Under the pieces are notes generated by a model. That model was not told the DNA's origin. It was given only the letters and a program-made list of their open reading frames with translations, and searched no databases. Shown in pieces: positions 25,193 to 34,355 of a DNA stretch of 43,418 nt; within the stretch, counting starts at the first letter, position 1; every line of letters starts with the position of its first letter. Source of the stretch: Chitinophagaceae bacterium (lineage in GTDB: Bacteria > Bacteroidota > Bacteroidia > Chitinophagales > Chitinophagaceae). The position numbers and the translations under genes are program-made. Where the stretch lies: NCBI GenBank assembly GCA_947380605.1, contig CANCRO010000013.1, positions 1-43,418 of the forward strand, written 5' to 3'.

Positions 25193-27679
25193 TTAAAATT
25201 TAAGTTTCAAAATTTTCCATCCCTCCATCCATACCGTACTAACCAAAGCAACTATTACGCAAACCGACAAGTCATTTAGGCTCAGGGGAATCAATTGAAA
25301 CAAGTTACTGATAAATGAGCTATTCAATATTAAAAATATCAATAATAAGATAATGCCAATTATCAAGGGAACCAAATTGTTTTGATAACGAAGAGTTGTA
25401 ATCAATGTATGTTGAAAAGACCTATTAATGAGTGTAAGAAATATGTTACTGAATAAAAGTGTGATAAAAATAATTGTTCTAACCAACCATTCATTTTCCC
25501 CTTGTGACATATAATAATAACCAATACCTAAACAACCTGCGGTAATCATTAGGCCCTGAAAAATACTAATCGATAATTGTTTAAAAGTCAAAAAGGTAGC
25601 GCTCATTTTTCTTGGTGGACGAAGCATGGTAGCCTTTTCCATGGGTTCATTTTCATACAAAATAGAACAAGTAGGCCCCATGATTAGTTCCAAGAAAATC
25701 ACATGAACAGGCGAAAAAATATCTGCGAATTGCCAACCGAGTAATAGGGGGAGGGTTACAATCAATAGGATAGGAATATGAATGGATACAATGTATTGGA
25801 TGGCTTTTTTTAAATTGTCATATATTTTTCTACCCAAGGCAACCGCCTCTGTCATATGGGATAAATCGTCATCAGTTATAATCAGTGCTGCAGCTGATTT
25901 AGCAACTTCACTTCCGCGATCACCCATGGCAATTCCAATATGTGCCGCTTTTAAAGCAGGTCCATCATTCACACCATCACCAGTCATCGCCACAATCTCT
26001 CCATTTGCTTTCAATGCTTCGATTACTTTAAGTTTTGCTTCTGGAAACATCCTTGAATAAATATTTACCTGATTAACTTTCTTTTGAAGCGCTTCTTTAC
26101 TAATCGATAAAATATCTTGACCAGTAAGCACTTCATTATTATGAGCTAATTTAATTTGTCGTGCAATCGCTAAAGCAGTCTCTGGATAATCTCCAGTAAT
26201 CATTTTAACTGCAATACCTGCAGCATTAAATGTTTGAATAGTTTGCTCGATATTTTCTTTAGGAGGGTCCTGAAAAGCAATTAATCCTAAAAAGTCCAAA
26301 ACAAAATCGTGCTGCGAGGGTGGCCATACTGATTGATTCCATAAGGATTTGCCCACTCCCAAAACTCGATAGCCCAATTGGGCATATGCATGAGATTGAT
26401 TTTCTATTTTCTTAATATTTTCTTCCGATAAATTACATTGATTTAAAATGGCTTCCGGAGCACCCTTTGCTGCGATGATCACTTGCTCATTGATGTCTTT
26501 AAAAATATGAGTCATCATGGGTGGTTTTCCTCCAATAGGATATTCATGAACTTGCTGAAATCGATTTCTTTTATCTTCAATAGTATTATTTTGATACAGT
26601 GAATGAATAGCTAATTCCATTGGATCAAATGGATTTGTTTCACTACTCCACATAGCATATTCAATTAATTCATTAGGCAGAGAAGTAGGTTGTTTTACTT
26701 CTAGGGAAACATCATTTATAAAATCGTAAAGGAATGCGATACTCATTTTGTTTTGAGTCAGCGTACCTGTTTTGTCAACACAAATTACCGTTGCAGAACC
26801 CAATGTTTCAACATATTGAGGTTGCTTTACAATTATTTTATTGCTTAACAATCGAAAGGCGCCCAATGCTTGAAAAGTGCTAAATGCCACTGGAATTTCT
26901 TCTGGAAGAATACTCATGGCTAATGTAAGTCCTTGTAAAAAGGATTGAATTAAATTACCAGATTGATAATAATTAAAACCTACTACCATTAAAAAGGCAA
27001 TCGCTCCAACCCAAACCATATTGCTAACGAATGAACGAATTTGATTTTGCAGAGGCGTTTTTACAATAGTAATTTCTCTCATTGATCGGCCAATATTTCC
27101 GAATTGGGTTTGTAATCCTACTGCAGAAACTTGTATGGTTGCACTTCCACTCGTAACAAGGGTACCTTTATAAACCTTCGTTTGGTTTTCAGCCGTTTTA
27201 TGAACTACAAAAGATTCACCTGTTAAGATAGATTCATTGAGAGAAAAATCGTTTGCAGCTATAATAATTCCATCTGCTGCTACCACATCACCTTCGGCTA
27301 AAAGTAACCTATCATTTACAACGATTTGCTCTGAGGCGATTAATAAATTTAGTCCATTGCGTATTACTTTAGCAGATGGAGCTGATAGTTTTTTTAAAGC
27401 TAAAACAGCATTTTTACTTCTGAACTCTTGAAAAATCGAAATGCCTGCTACAATAAAGATTGCTACTAACATGATGACTCCTTCCTTAAATTGTCCAACA
27501 GCAAAATAGATAATACCGGCTGCTAAAAGCAGCATGAACATAGGTTCTAAAACTACTTCCTTTAGTACATTTATTAGTACACGATCTTCCTGCAACGCAA
27601 GACTATTAATACCAAAATTTTTCCTAGAAATAATCACCTCTTCATCAGTCAATCCCATCAAAGCATTTTCATTATCCAT
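25193..27679 (-). CDS. P-type cation-transporting ATPase
   Basis: An 828-residue ion pump of the P2 type. The actuator loop TGES is at 153-156, the phosphorylated Asp is D302 in CVDKTGTLTQ, and the hinge is MTGDGVNDGPAL. In the ion-binding helix M4 the sequence is PEEIPV (259-264) instead of the PEGLPA of SERCA-type Ca2+ pumps. This marks a bacterial subgroup whose ion is not settled. About ten membrane helices are present, with four in the C-terminal part. There are no N-terminal heavy-metal domains, so a copper or zinc pump is unlikely; Ca2+, Mg2+ or another light cation is more plausible. The gene appears monocistronic. Confidence 0.88.
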   Translation of the reverse strand: MDNENALMGLTDEEVIISRKNFGINSLALQEDRVLINVLKEVVLEPMFMLLLAAGIIYFAVGQFKEGVIMLVAIFIVAGISIFQEFRSKNAVLALKKLSAPSAKVIRNGLNLLIASEQIVVNDRLLLAEGDVVAADGIIIAANDFSLNESILTGESFVVHKTAENQTKVYKGTLVTSGSATIQVSAVGLQTQFGNIGRSMREITIVKTPLQNQIRSFVSNMVWVGAIAFLMVVGFNYYQSGNLIQSFLQGLTLAMSILPEEIPVAFSTFQALGAFRLLSNKIIVKQPQYVETLGSATVICVDKTGTLTQNKMSIAFLYDFINDVSLEVKQPTSLPNELIEYAMWSSETNPFDPMELAIHSLYQNNTIEDKRNRFQQVHEYPIGGKPPMMTHIFKDINEQVIIAAKGAPEAILNQCNLSEENIKKIENQSHAYAQLGYRVLGVGKSLWNQSVWPPSQHDFVLDFLGLIAFQDPPKENIEQTIQTFNAAGIAVKMITGDYPETALAIARQIKLAHNNEVLTGQDILSISKEALQKKVNQVNIYSRMFPEAKLKVIEALKANGEIVAMTGDGVNDGPALKAAHIGIAMGDRGSEVAKSAAALIITDDDLSHMTEAVALGRKIYDNLKKAIQYIVSIHIPILLIVTLPLLLGWQFADIFSPVHVIFLELIMGPTCSILYENEPMEKATMLRPPRKMSATFLTFKQLSISIFQGLMITAGCLGIGYYYMSQGENEWLVRTIIFITLLFSNIFLTLINRSFQHTLITTLRYQNNLVPLIIGIILLLIFLILNSSFISNLFQLIPLSLNDLSVCVIVALVSTVWMEGWKILKLKF

Positions 27680-28010
27680 ATCATTAATTTTAAAATAATT
27701 GAATCAGCTAAAGTAATAGTAGGATATTAAACCTGTTGTATTTTGAAAGTAAAATAATTATACAGAAATGGCAGATTAAGTAAGGTAAAACAAATGTAGT
27801 AGAATTCTAAATTAATAGATGGCCATACCAATATACATTCCAATAATTTAGTGGGTGCTTTTAGCAAAATAGGGATCATGGTTACCATCAATAATGTAAT
27901 AGGGTAATCGTCAACAGAAAGTTATTTCAAATAACCATTACCAATGCTTCATTTCTTTTGCTAAGTTGACAGTAGCTTGGATTGATATAATTATTTAGTA
28001 AACCTTTTGT
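27680..28010. other. Intergenic region between the ATPase and rnpB
   Basis: About 330 AT-rich bases. The only sizeable leftward frame is a 53-codon open frame (27727-27888), listed separately as doubtful. The right end leads into the rnpB promoter. No RNA structure or repeat was recognised in the rest. Confidence 0.4.
27727..27888 (-). CDS. Doubtful 53-codon hydrophobic frame
   Basis: An ATG frame on the ATPase strand encodes a hydrophobic 53-residue peptide with two possible membrane segments (KLLECILVWPSI and FYYICFTLLNLPFL), ending 47 bp before the ATPase ATG. No family is recognised and no Shine-Dalgarno was seen. It could be a small membrane protein, a remnant of a lost gene, or chance in AT-rich DNA. 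Confidence 0.2.
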   Translation of the reverse strand: MVTMIPILLKAPTKLLECILVWPSINLEFYYICFTLLNLPFLYNYFTFKIQQV

Positions 28011-28018
28011 TATCTTTG
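28011..28018 (+). promoter_or_regulatory. -7 element of rnpB
   Basis: TATCTTTG, an exact TAnnTTTG box, ends 5 bp before the first base of the RNase P P1 helix, which is where a transcript start is expected. The nearest TTG (27982-27984) is 26 bp upstream, longer than the usual 17-23. Confidence 0.65.
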
Positions 28019-28023
28019 TTTTT

Positions 28024-28412
28024 CTATCAGCCAGGTCATCGTTCTCCGTTTATTCGGAGGAAGGAAAGTCCGGACAGCAAAGGGCAACACACCGGTTAAT
28101 CGCCGGGACCCGTATTAGGCGGGAACAGAAAGTGCCACAGAAAATAACCGTCTAGCTTTCATTAGTTGGATAAGGGTGAAAACGTGAGGTAAGAGCTCAC
28201 GATTATTACGGGTAACCGTATTAGTGGGTAAACCTTGTGTGCTGTAATGCCATGTACACCAATGCCATAGAGCGGCTCGCTCAATGTTTTAGGTTAATTC
28301 CTTAACAGCGTTGGAGGGTAGGCAGCAAGATCATAACAGTAATGTTATGGCAAGATAAATGATGGCCATTCCAGTTTACTGGAACTACAGAATCCGGCTT
28401 ATCGGCTGATAG
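28024..28412 (+). ncRNA. rnpB: RNase P RNA, bacterial class A
   Basis: This is the catalytic RNA that trims tRNA 5' ends. The P1 helix is a perfect 9 bp pairing of CTATCAGCC (28024-28032) with GGCTGATAG (28404-28412). The universally conserved core is intact: GGAAAGTCCGGAC at the 5' side of P4, ACAGAATCCGGCTTA at the 3' side, GAGGTAAGAGCTCAC, and GTGGGTAAACC. Length is 389 nt, normal for class A. It has its own promoter box just upstream and a T-run directly after P1. Confidence 0.97.
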
Positions 28413-28419
28413 TTTTTTT
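28404..28419 (+). terminator. Probable rnpB terminator
   Basis: The 3' strand of the strong P1 helix is followed at once by seven T residues (28413-28419), so the P1 stem plus U-run could act as an intrinsic terminator. The next gene (MATE) is convergent and ends 37 bp further on. Confidence 0.5.
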
Positions 28420-28455
28420 CTTCTCTTCTTTGCGTTGACGCTAATAAACACTTGC

Positions 28456-29814
28456 TTAGCTGTCTATTTCATTCTTCCATTTACCCCTTTTGAAAAAGAT
28501 AAAAGAAGCTGAAAATACAAAGATCCAATAAATGATTTCATTACCCCAAGCCACTTCAAGTGATATAAAATTGACTTTCATAAATATCCAAGTGTAACAC
28601 ATGTAAAATAGGATAGCAATAATTTCAATGAGTAGGTTCACCGTTGTCTTTCCTGTACCGGTAACCCCGTTGAGCCAAATATTAGCAATACTCATCACCA
28701 TCAAACCTATTGAAACTACTCTTAGCACTGGAATTCCATCGGTTATAAATTGATTATTCTGACCAAATAAAGTGAAGAATTGCTCAGGAAAAATATTGAC
28801 TATTAAACACATGATTGAGCAACACAAAAAACTTAGGATCATAATTCGATTAATCACTACTACTACTAAATCATTTCGCTTTTGACCAATGATATTACTT
28901 ACCATTGTATTAGAAGTGGCAGCAAATGCCCATACAAATACGCCTACTAATCCAAATACATTGCGCATAGTATTACTGATTGCTTTGGCTTCAGTACCCT
29001 TATCTTCTATAAAAATAAAAAATACCAACCATGTCCCCACGCTAATAACAAACTGAACGATAAGCGGAGCGGCTACTTTTACAATTTCTTTAGTTTTGGT
29101 TTTATCGAAACGATATTGCTTAAATAGTGAATATTCTTTACGCAAACCAGTTTTATATAAAACCAATAATACCACTATAAAACCAATCATTTCAGCAATA
29201 ACTGAAGCTAATGCAGCGCCATTAAATCCCATTGCAGGAAATCCTGCGTGACCAAAAATTAACAAGTAATCCAATAAGATATTTAACAGCGCCTCTGAAA
29301 TAAATCCAATGATAAGGTATCTGCTATTGAGAGAAGCCACCATAAAAGCATTTCCCATTTGAAATAAATAAAGAAAGGGTAGACCAAGAATCCTAATTTT
29401 TAAAAAACTCATTTCTACTGGAAAAGCTCCGGGAGCTACAGTCTTTTGAAGAATGTAAGGAGCGATAAACCAAGTTAACAAAATACCTACTGCAGCAAAT
29501 TGTAAGCTGATTCGAATTCCCTGTGCCAAAATAATTTTAAAAGCCCCCGAATCGCCACTTCCGGCATATTTAGAAAAAACAGATTGCATCGCATTATTAA
29601 GTCCATGGCCAACTACTGCAAAAATTAAATAATAAACACCTGTAATTCCTGCATTCCCCAACGATTCAGTACTCAAATTGCCTAAAAATATACTATTGGT
29701 AAGCATATTAATTTGAGGAATCAGCAATGCTAAAGTGATGGGGACTGCAATAGATAGTATTTGTTGATAGCTAACGGTTACTTTTAAATCTTTTATTGTG
29801 CTAACGCTTTCCAT
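28456..29814 (-). CDS. MATE-family efflux transporter
   Basis: A 452-residue inner-membrane protein with 12 predicted helices in two halves, typical of the MATE (NorM/DinF) family. These antiporters expel drugs or metabolites in exchange for Na+ or H+. Family segments include ALLIPQINMLTNSIFLGNLS in the first helix pair, the inter-half repeat PLIVQFVISVGTWLVFFIF, and VSIANIWLNGVTGTGKTTVN late in the second half. The last of these includes a chance Walker-like GTGKT. The substrate is unknown. It stands alone, convergent with rnpB and divergent from the DUF3822-rsmD pair. Confidence 0.88.
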   Translation of the reverse strand: MESVSTIKDLKVTVSYQQILSIAVPITLALLIPQINMLTNSIFLGNLSTESLGNAGITGVYYLIFAVVGHGLNNAMQSVFSKYAGSGDSGAFKIILAQGIRISLQFAAVGILLTWFIAPYILQKTVAPGAFPVEMSFLKIRILGLPFLYLFQMGNAFMVASLNSRYLIIGFISEALLNILLDYLLIFGHAGFPAMGFNGAALASVIAEMIGFIVVLLVLYKTGLRKEYSLFKQYRFDKTKTKEIVKVAAPLIVQFVISVGTWLVFFIFIEDKGTEAKAISNTMRNVFGLVGVFVWAFAATSNTMVSNIIGQKRNDLVVVVINRIMILSFLCCSIMCLIVNIFPEQFFTLFGQNNQFITDGIPVLRVVSIGLMVMSIANIWLNGVTGTGKTTVNLLIEIIAILFYMCYTWIFMKVNFISLEVAWGNEIIYWIFVFSASFIFFKRGKWKNEIDS

Positions 29815-29857
29815 ATATCAGTAAAATTATCTTATTTTGCTATATTAAATTTAACTT

Positions 29858-30682
29858 TTGAATCCATTATTTCAAATACAGCCGCCGATTATTAATTGTG
29901 CTAATGCTAAACTCTGCTTAGAAATTAGCTCACAGGGGTTTAATTATGTCATAGCCGATAAACAAACGGCAATGGCACTATCCATTTATAATTTCAACGA
30001 TAGACCAACCGACGAACAAGCGGCAGAACAAATTGAACAGATCATCAGCGAACAGTCTCTTTTACAAGAAAATTTTGAGTCTACACATATTATTTATAGT
30101 TACCCATCTTCAGTTTTACTTCCGCAAGAACTTTTTTATAATGCCGATCATAAAGCAATGCTTGAATTAGTATATGGAGATTGCAATAATCAAACTATAA
30201 AGGCTGATTTTATGCAAGCTGATGCTATTCACAATATTTACTGTATACCAGATGTAATTGATCAATTAATTACTCGTCATTTTACTAATGCTAATCATAC
30301 CCATCTCTTTTCTTTATTACCTAACTTGATTTCAGGATGTGAAAATTATTTGTACTGCATTTTTAGTCCAGGTGTAATGAAAACGATATTGAAAAAAGAG
30401 GGAAAACTTCAGGCTACTCAACTATTTGCATTTAAAACACCTGAAGATGCTGCTTATTATTTACTAAATCTTTGTCAGAGCTTTGAAGTAAATGTTAATG
30501 ATTGTGAACTACTATTGAGTGGAATGGTCACTGAAAACTCAGCTTTATATAAAGAATTATACAAATATTTCATTCAAATACGTTTGGAAGGTTTATCTAA
30601 TCAATTTCAATACCCTCAAGAAATCAATAACTATCCTAGTCATTATTTTAGTCATTTATTCTCAGTTGCAGCATGCGTATAA
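29858..30682 (+). CDS. DUF3822 family protein
   Basis: A 274-residue protein of the Bacteroidota family DUF3822, recognised by its place immediately before rsmD and by its layout: an N-terminal strand-rich half (KLCLEISSQGFNYVIADKQ) and a second half with SCENYLYCIF-type segments, resembling an actin/ASKHA-like fold. The role is unknown; its steady linkage to rsmD suggests a tie to ribosome maturation. The start is TTG (29858-29860): an in-frame stop at 29852-29854 blocks a longer version, and the next Met would remove conserved N-terminal sequence. The stop overlaps the rsmD start by 10 bp. Confidence 0.8.
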   Translation: MNPLFQIQPPIINCANAKLCLEISSQGFNYVIADKQTAMALSIYNFNDRPTDEQAAEQIEQIISEQSLLQENFESTHIIYSYPSSVLLPQELFYNADHKAMLELVYGDCNNQTIKADFMQADAIHNIYCIPDVIDQLITRHFTNANHTHLFSLLPNLISGCENYLYCIFSPGVMKTILKKEGKLQATQLFAFKTPEDAAYYLLNLCQSFEVNVNDCELLLSGMVTENSALYKELYKYFIQIRLEGLSNQFQYPQEINNYPSHYFSHLFSVAACV

Positions 30683-31209
30683 TTAGTGGTATTCATGGTG
30701 GAAGAAGGATCAACCCTCCTGCAAAAATGCCCTATACCCGGCCAACTACCGATATTGCCAAAGAAGGACTTTTTAATGTCATTCAAAATAATCTTGACAT
30801 AGAATCACTAGCTGTTTTAGATCTTTTTGGAGGTACTGGATGTATCAGTTATGAACTGGCGAGTAGGGGAGCTGAGGATATTACGATCGTTGAGAAAGAC
30901 AGTTCAATGTATGATTTTATTAAAAAAACGGCCCTCGAACTTAAGTTTAGTAATTTTTTAGTGGTAAAATCAGATGTTTTTAAATTTATTGATACTAGCA
31001 CCAAGCAATATGATTTCATTTTTGCTGGCCCACCTTATGCTTTGGCTACCATTGACCAATTGCCTATAAAAATTTTTGAGAAGAATCTTTTAAAACCAGG
31101 TGGATGGTTTGTTTTAGAACATACTCCTAGAAATGATTATAAAAAATTTGCTAACTACAAGACTGAACGAAATTACGGTACAACCATATTCTCAATTTTC
31201 ATAATGTAA
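30673..31209 (+). CDS. rsmD: 16S rRNA (guanine-966-N2)-methyltransferase, variant motif IV
   Basis: A 178-residue SAM-dependent methyltransferase that modifies G966 of 16S rRNA. The N-terminal RIISGIHGGRRI and RPTTDIAKEGLFN segments and SAM motif I VLDLFGGTG (48-56) are all typical. Motif IV, normally DPPY/F and part of the catalytic site, reads AGPPY (118-122): a Gly at residue 119 stands where Asp is expected. A GAC-to-GGC change would be enough. Either the lineage uses a different residue or activity is reduced. It overlaps the DUF3822 gene by 10 bp, so the two are translationally linked. Confidence 0.9.
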   Translation: MRIISGIHGGRRINPPAKMPYTRPTTDIAKEGLFNVIQNNLDIESLAVLDLFGGTGCISYELASRGAEDITIVEKDSSMYDFIKKTALELKFSNFLVVKSDVFKFIDTSTKQYDFIFAGPPYALATIDQLPIKIFEKNLLKPGGWFVLEHTPRNDYKKFANYKTERNYGTTIFSIFIM

Positions 31210-31266
31210 CAATACCCAATTTTTTTTCATACGTATTTTATATAGGCTAACCAACAGTACTTTATA

Positions 31267-31845
31267 ATGAAAAAAGAAGCTCTCCGAATTCATTTTAAGA
31301 AAAAACGATCCGAATTAACTGCACAAATGAAGTTAAAACTGGATGATTTACTGTTGATTCAGTTTCAAAAATTATTGATTGATATTCCTTCCAATATCAT
31401 GTCTTATTCAATTAAAGAAGATTCAAATGAACTTGATCCTCAATATATTATAGATTACTGCTCATTTAAAAATTTAGATATAAATTTCAGTTTCCCTGTC
31501 ATGTTGAAGGATTTCCATTCAGCAGAAATGATAGCAGTGGATGTAGCTTCTGCTTCAACTTTTATCACCAACTCCTATGGTATTCCAGAACCAAAGGATG
31601 GTCATGAAATCTCCCCAGAGCTAATTGATTTAGTGATCGTTCCTTTATTATGTTTCGATCAATTGGGTAATCGAGTGGGCTACGGGAAGGGTTATTATGA
31701 TCGTTTCTTAAAAAAATGCCGTAAAGATTGTATCAAAATTGGATTTAGTTACTTCTCTCCAATTGAACGCATAGAAGACATCAATGAATTCGATATCCCG
31801 CTTGATTATGGTATTAGTCCAGACGCCATCCATGAATTTCACTAA
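31267..31845 (+). CDS. 5-formyltetrahydrofolate cyclo-ligase
   Basis: A 192-residue enzyme (MTHFS family) that uses ATP to turn 5-formyl-THF into 5,10-methenyl-THF, returning this folate to one-carbon metabolism. The N-terminal basic helix (FKKKRSELT) and the C-terminal nucleotide/substrate signature GNRVGYGKGYYDRFL are present, as is VIVPLLCFD just before it. Length is standard. It follows rsmD by 57 bp on the same strand and precedes lpxK by 57 bp. A TACTTTA sequence just before the ATG may be a weak -7 box. Confidence 0.92.
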   Translation: MKKEALRIHFKKKRSELTAQMKLKLDDLLLIQFQKLLIDIPSNIMSYSIKEDSNELDPQYIIDYCSFKNLDINFSFPVMLKDFHSAEMIAVDVASASTFITNSYGIPEPKDGHEISPELIDLVIVPLLCFDQLGNRVGYGKGYYDRFLKKCRKDCIKIGFSYFSPIERIEDINEFDIPLDYGISPDAIHEFH

Positions 31846-31902
31846 ATTGCACTGTTGGCAGTTGTGTGGCTAAGTATTTTATAAAATTTCAACCTATTCC
31901 TT

Positions 31903-32961
31903 GTGCTCAAAAGCTTTCGATACTTATTCCTTCCTTTTTCACTCCTCTATGGTATCATTCTATATAGTAGAAACTGGTTATTCGATAAAAAGTATCTGAA
32001 GTCGGCTACTTTTAATTTCCCCATCATTTGTGTTGGTAATCTTGCAGTTGGTGGCACAGGAAAGACTCCCATGGTTGAATATCTTATCCGAATATTAGGG
32101 GATCAATATCAACTAGCTACGCTTAGTAGGGGATACAAAAGAAAAACGAAGGGTTTTGGTATAGCTAATGAAAATACTACCGCCCTAGAAATTGGTGACG
32201 AGCCCATGCAATTTCACCTAAAATACCCAAAAACAACTGTTACCGTAGGTGAGGAGAGGTTAGCTGCTATACCAGAACTGCTACAGGAACGTCCCAATAC
32301 CCAGGTTATCATACTAGATGATGCATTTCAACACCGCACAGTCAATGCAGGCTTAAATATACTATTGACGGAAAGAAAGAACTTGTACAGCAGAGACTTA
32401 TTGTTACCAGCAGGTGATCTTCGAGATACTAGACATAGTGCATCTAGGGCGCAAATCATAATTGTTACTAAATGTAAAGATGCACTCAGTACCCAAAAAA
32501 GAGATTTGATAATCAATGAGTTACGACCAAATCCAAATCAAGCTATTTTTTTTACAGAGATAGTTTATGGCAAACCTTATCACCTTTTTAGCAAAGAAAA
32601 TTTTACGATTATTCCTGGAATGGATATGTTGTTGGTTTGCGGAATAGCAAGTCCAAAACCTTTAAAAGAATACCTTACCGCAATCGTCAGCACCTATGAT
32701 ATGCTTCGGTACCCGGATCATCATATTTTTTCAATAGACGATCTACATGAAATCAAAAATCAATTTGATAAACTAAAATCTTCCAATAAGATCATACTGA
32801 CTACTGAAAAGGATAGTGTTCGTTTATTAAAATTTGAAAATGAGTTAAAATCCTACCCAATTTTTGTACTCCCTATCGAACATCACTTTTTATTTAATGA
32901 CGCTGAGCGTTTTTACGGACTTGTAAAAGATTATGTAGACTCCTTTCCAAAAATTCGATAG
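31903..32961 (+). CDS. lpxK: Tetraacyldisaccharide 4'-kinase
   Basis: Adds the 4'-phosphate to the lipid A precursor at the inner membrane. The protein has 352 residues: an N-terminal hydrophobic anchor (about 7-22), then the Walker A motif in GNLAVGGTGKTP (45-56), with the conserved SRGYKRK and DDAFQHR segments following. These are standard LpxK features. The start codon is GTG (31903-31905), which gives the expected N-terminus MLKSFRYLFLPFSLLYG. It confirms an outer membrane with lipid A. Convergent with the DbpA-like helicase gene. Confidence 0.95.
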   Translation: MLKSFRYLFLPFSLLYGIILYSRNWLFDKKYLKSATFNFPIICVGNLAVGGTGKTPMVEYLIRILGDQYQLATLSRGYKRKTKGFGIANENTTALEIGDEPMQFHLKYPKTTVTVGEERLAAIPELLQERPNTQVIILDDAFQHRTVNAGLNILLTERKNLYSRDLLLPAGDLRDTRHSASRAQIIIVTKCKDALSTQKRDLIINELRPNPNQAIFFTEIVYGKPYHLFSKENFTIIPGMDMLLVCGIASPKPLKEYLTAIVSTYDMLRYPDHHIFSIDDLHEIKNQFDKLKSSNKIILTTEKDSVRLLKFENELKSYPIFVLPIEHHFLFNDAERFYGLVKDYVDSFPKIR

Positions 32962-33015
32962 TTTTTGAAAGAGGAAAAGGATTGAATCTAGGATCAAACG
33001 GTACGATTTTAATGT

Positions 33016-34350
33016 TTATTTAGCCACCGCAAACTTCACCTTCTTATTTTTAATCTTTTCATCTTTAATCAATTCCAATAATTCGCCCACTTTAAGCTTT
33101 CTAACGGCTACAAAAGAGAAGAAATCCTTCACCTCAATCAATCCTATATCCTCATTCTTTAGTTTGCCAATTTTAGATAAAAAACCAACAATATCGATCT
33201 TATTGACTTTATCTTTCTTTCCGGCAGCTATGAAAAGGGTGGACCATTTCGGTTTTTCAGGAAGTTCCAACCTTTCGGGCAACTCAATCGCTACAACTTC
33301 TTCGGTGATATAAGCTGGTAATTTTTCCTCTTCAGAAAGAATAAGTACCGATTTTCCACCTGAATCCATTCTGGCCGTACGACCGTTTCGATGCGTATAT
33401 ACATCCGCTGTAGCTGGCAAATGGTAATGAATAATGTATTTAATATCTGGAATATCCAATCCTCTTGAAGCTAAATCTGTGGTTACCAATACATTAGAAC
33501 TGCCATTTTTGAACTTACACATGGCACTTTCACGTTCTTGTTGCTCCATACCACCATGATAAAACACGTTAATAATCCCTTTTTCTTTGAGAATATTACT
33601 CGTCCTTTCCACTGACTCACGATGATTACAAAAAACAATCATCGATTTATTACCAATCATACAAATTAAACGGAATAGGCTATCCGATTTATCCTTGTCA
33701 GGAGATAAAAGAGTCATCACTAATAACTCATCTGCTGCAGGTTTTTCATTGATAACACCTAAAAAGTTCAGTTTGATAGGGTTTTTGAAGCCTATAAAAT
33801 CTGGTATACCAACCGCTTCGGTGGCAGAAGTTAGTATCCTTTTTTTAACGGAAGGCAATGAACCGATAATAAAAGACATTTCTTCTTGAAATCCCAATTC
33901 AAGAGATTTGTCAAACTCATCTAGTACAAGTGTACTAATTTGTTCAAGTTTAAAGTTACTACGTCTAATATGGTCAGCTACACGCCCAGGAGTACCTATA
34001 ATAACTGCTGGAGATTGCTTTAAATTGTTTTCTTCAGTTTCCCTCTTATGGCCACCATAGCAGCAAGTTACCTTGAATCCAGTAGCCATTTTACGAAAAA
34101 CCTCGTCAATTTGGATAGCAAGCTCTCTAGAGGGCACCAAAATTAAAGCTTGGACATTTTTAAGCGATGAATCGAGTAACTGGATCGTTGGAAGTAAATA
34201 GGCTAAGGTTTTACCAGATCCGGTGGCCGACAATAAAAGTATATTGTCATTATTTTCATTCGCTTGGATGGATGCCAATTGCATTTCATTGAGCGAATCG
34301 ATTTTCAAATTGGAAAGTAATCTTTCCAATGAACTAGTATTGTTTTGCAT
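33016..34350 (-). CDS. dbpA: DbpA-like DEAD-box RNA helicase with DEFD motif
   Basis: A 444-residue RNA helicase. Motif I SATGSGKT (41-48), motif Ia PSRELA, Ib TPGR, III SAT (175-177), V TTDLASRGLDI and VI HRNGRTAR can be read. Motif II, normally DEAD, is DEFD (144-147) in VLDEFDKS. The C-terminal about 75 residues (from STLFIAAGKKDK, with KIDIVGFLSKIG and DIGLIEVKDFFSFVAV) resemble the DbpA RNA-binding domain, which recognises 23S rRNA hairpin 92. A role in large-subunit assembly is therefore likely. A good promoter lies directly upstream with almost no leader. The dbpA symbol is by domain similarity only. Confidence 0.85.
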   Translation of the reverse strand: MQNNTSSLERLLSNLKIDSLNEMQLASIQANENNDNILLLSATGSGKTLAYLLPTIQLLDSSLKNVQALILVPSRELAIQIDEVFRKMATGFKVTCCYGGHKRETEENNLKQSPAVIIGTPGRVADHIRRSNFKLEQISTLVLDEFDKSLELGFQEEMSFIIGSLPSVKKRILTSATEAVGIPDFIGFKNPIKLNFLGVINEKPAADELLVMTLLSPDKDKSDSLFRLICMIGNKSMIVFCNHRESVERTSNILKEKGIINVFYHGGMEQQERESAMCKFKNGSSNVLVTTDLASRGLDIPDIKYIIHYHLPATADVYTHRNGRTARMDSGGKSVLILSEEEKLPAYITEEVVAIELPERLELPEKPKWSTLFIAAGKKDKVNKIDIVGFLSKIGKLKNEDIGLIEVKDFFSFVAVRKLKVGELLELIKDEKIKNKKVKFAVAK

Positions 34351-34355
34351 TTCAA

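Noticed and set aside
28620-28720. GTGKT in the MATE protein as a nucleotide-binding loop
   Set aside because: It lies within a membrane protein with no other ATPase motif; chance similarity.
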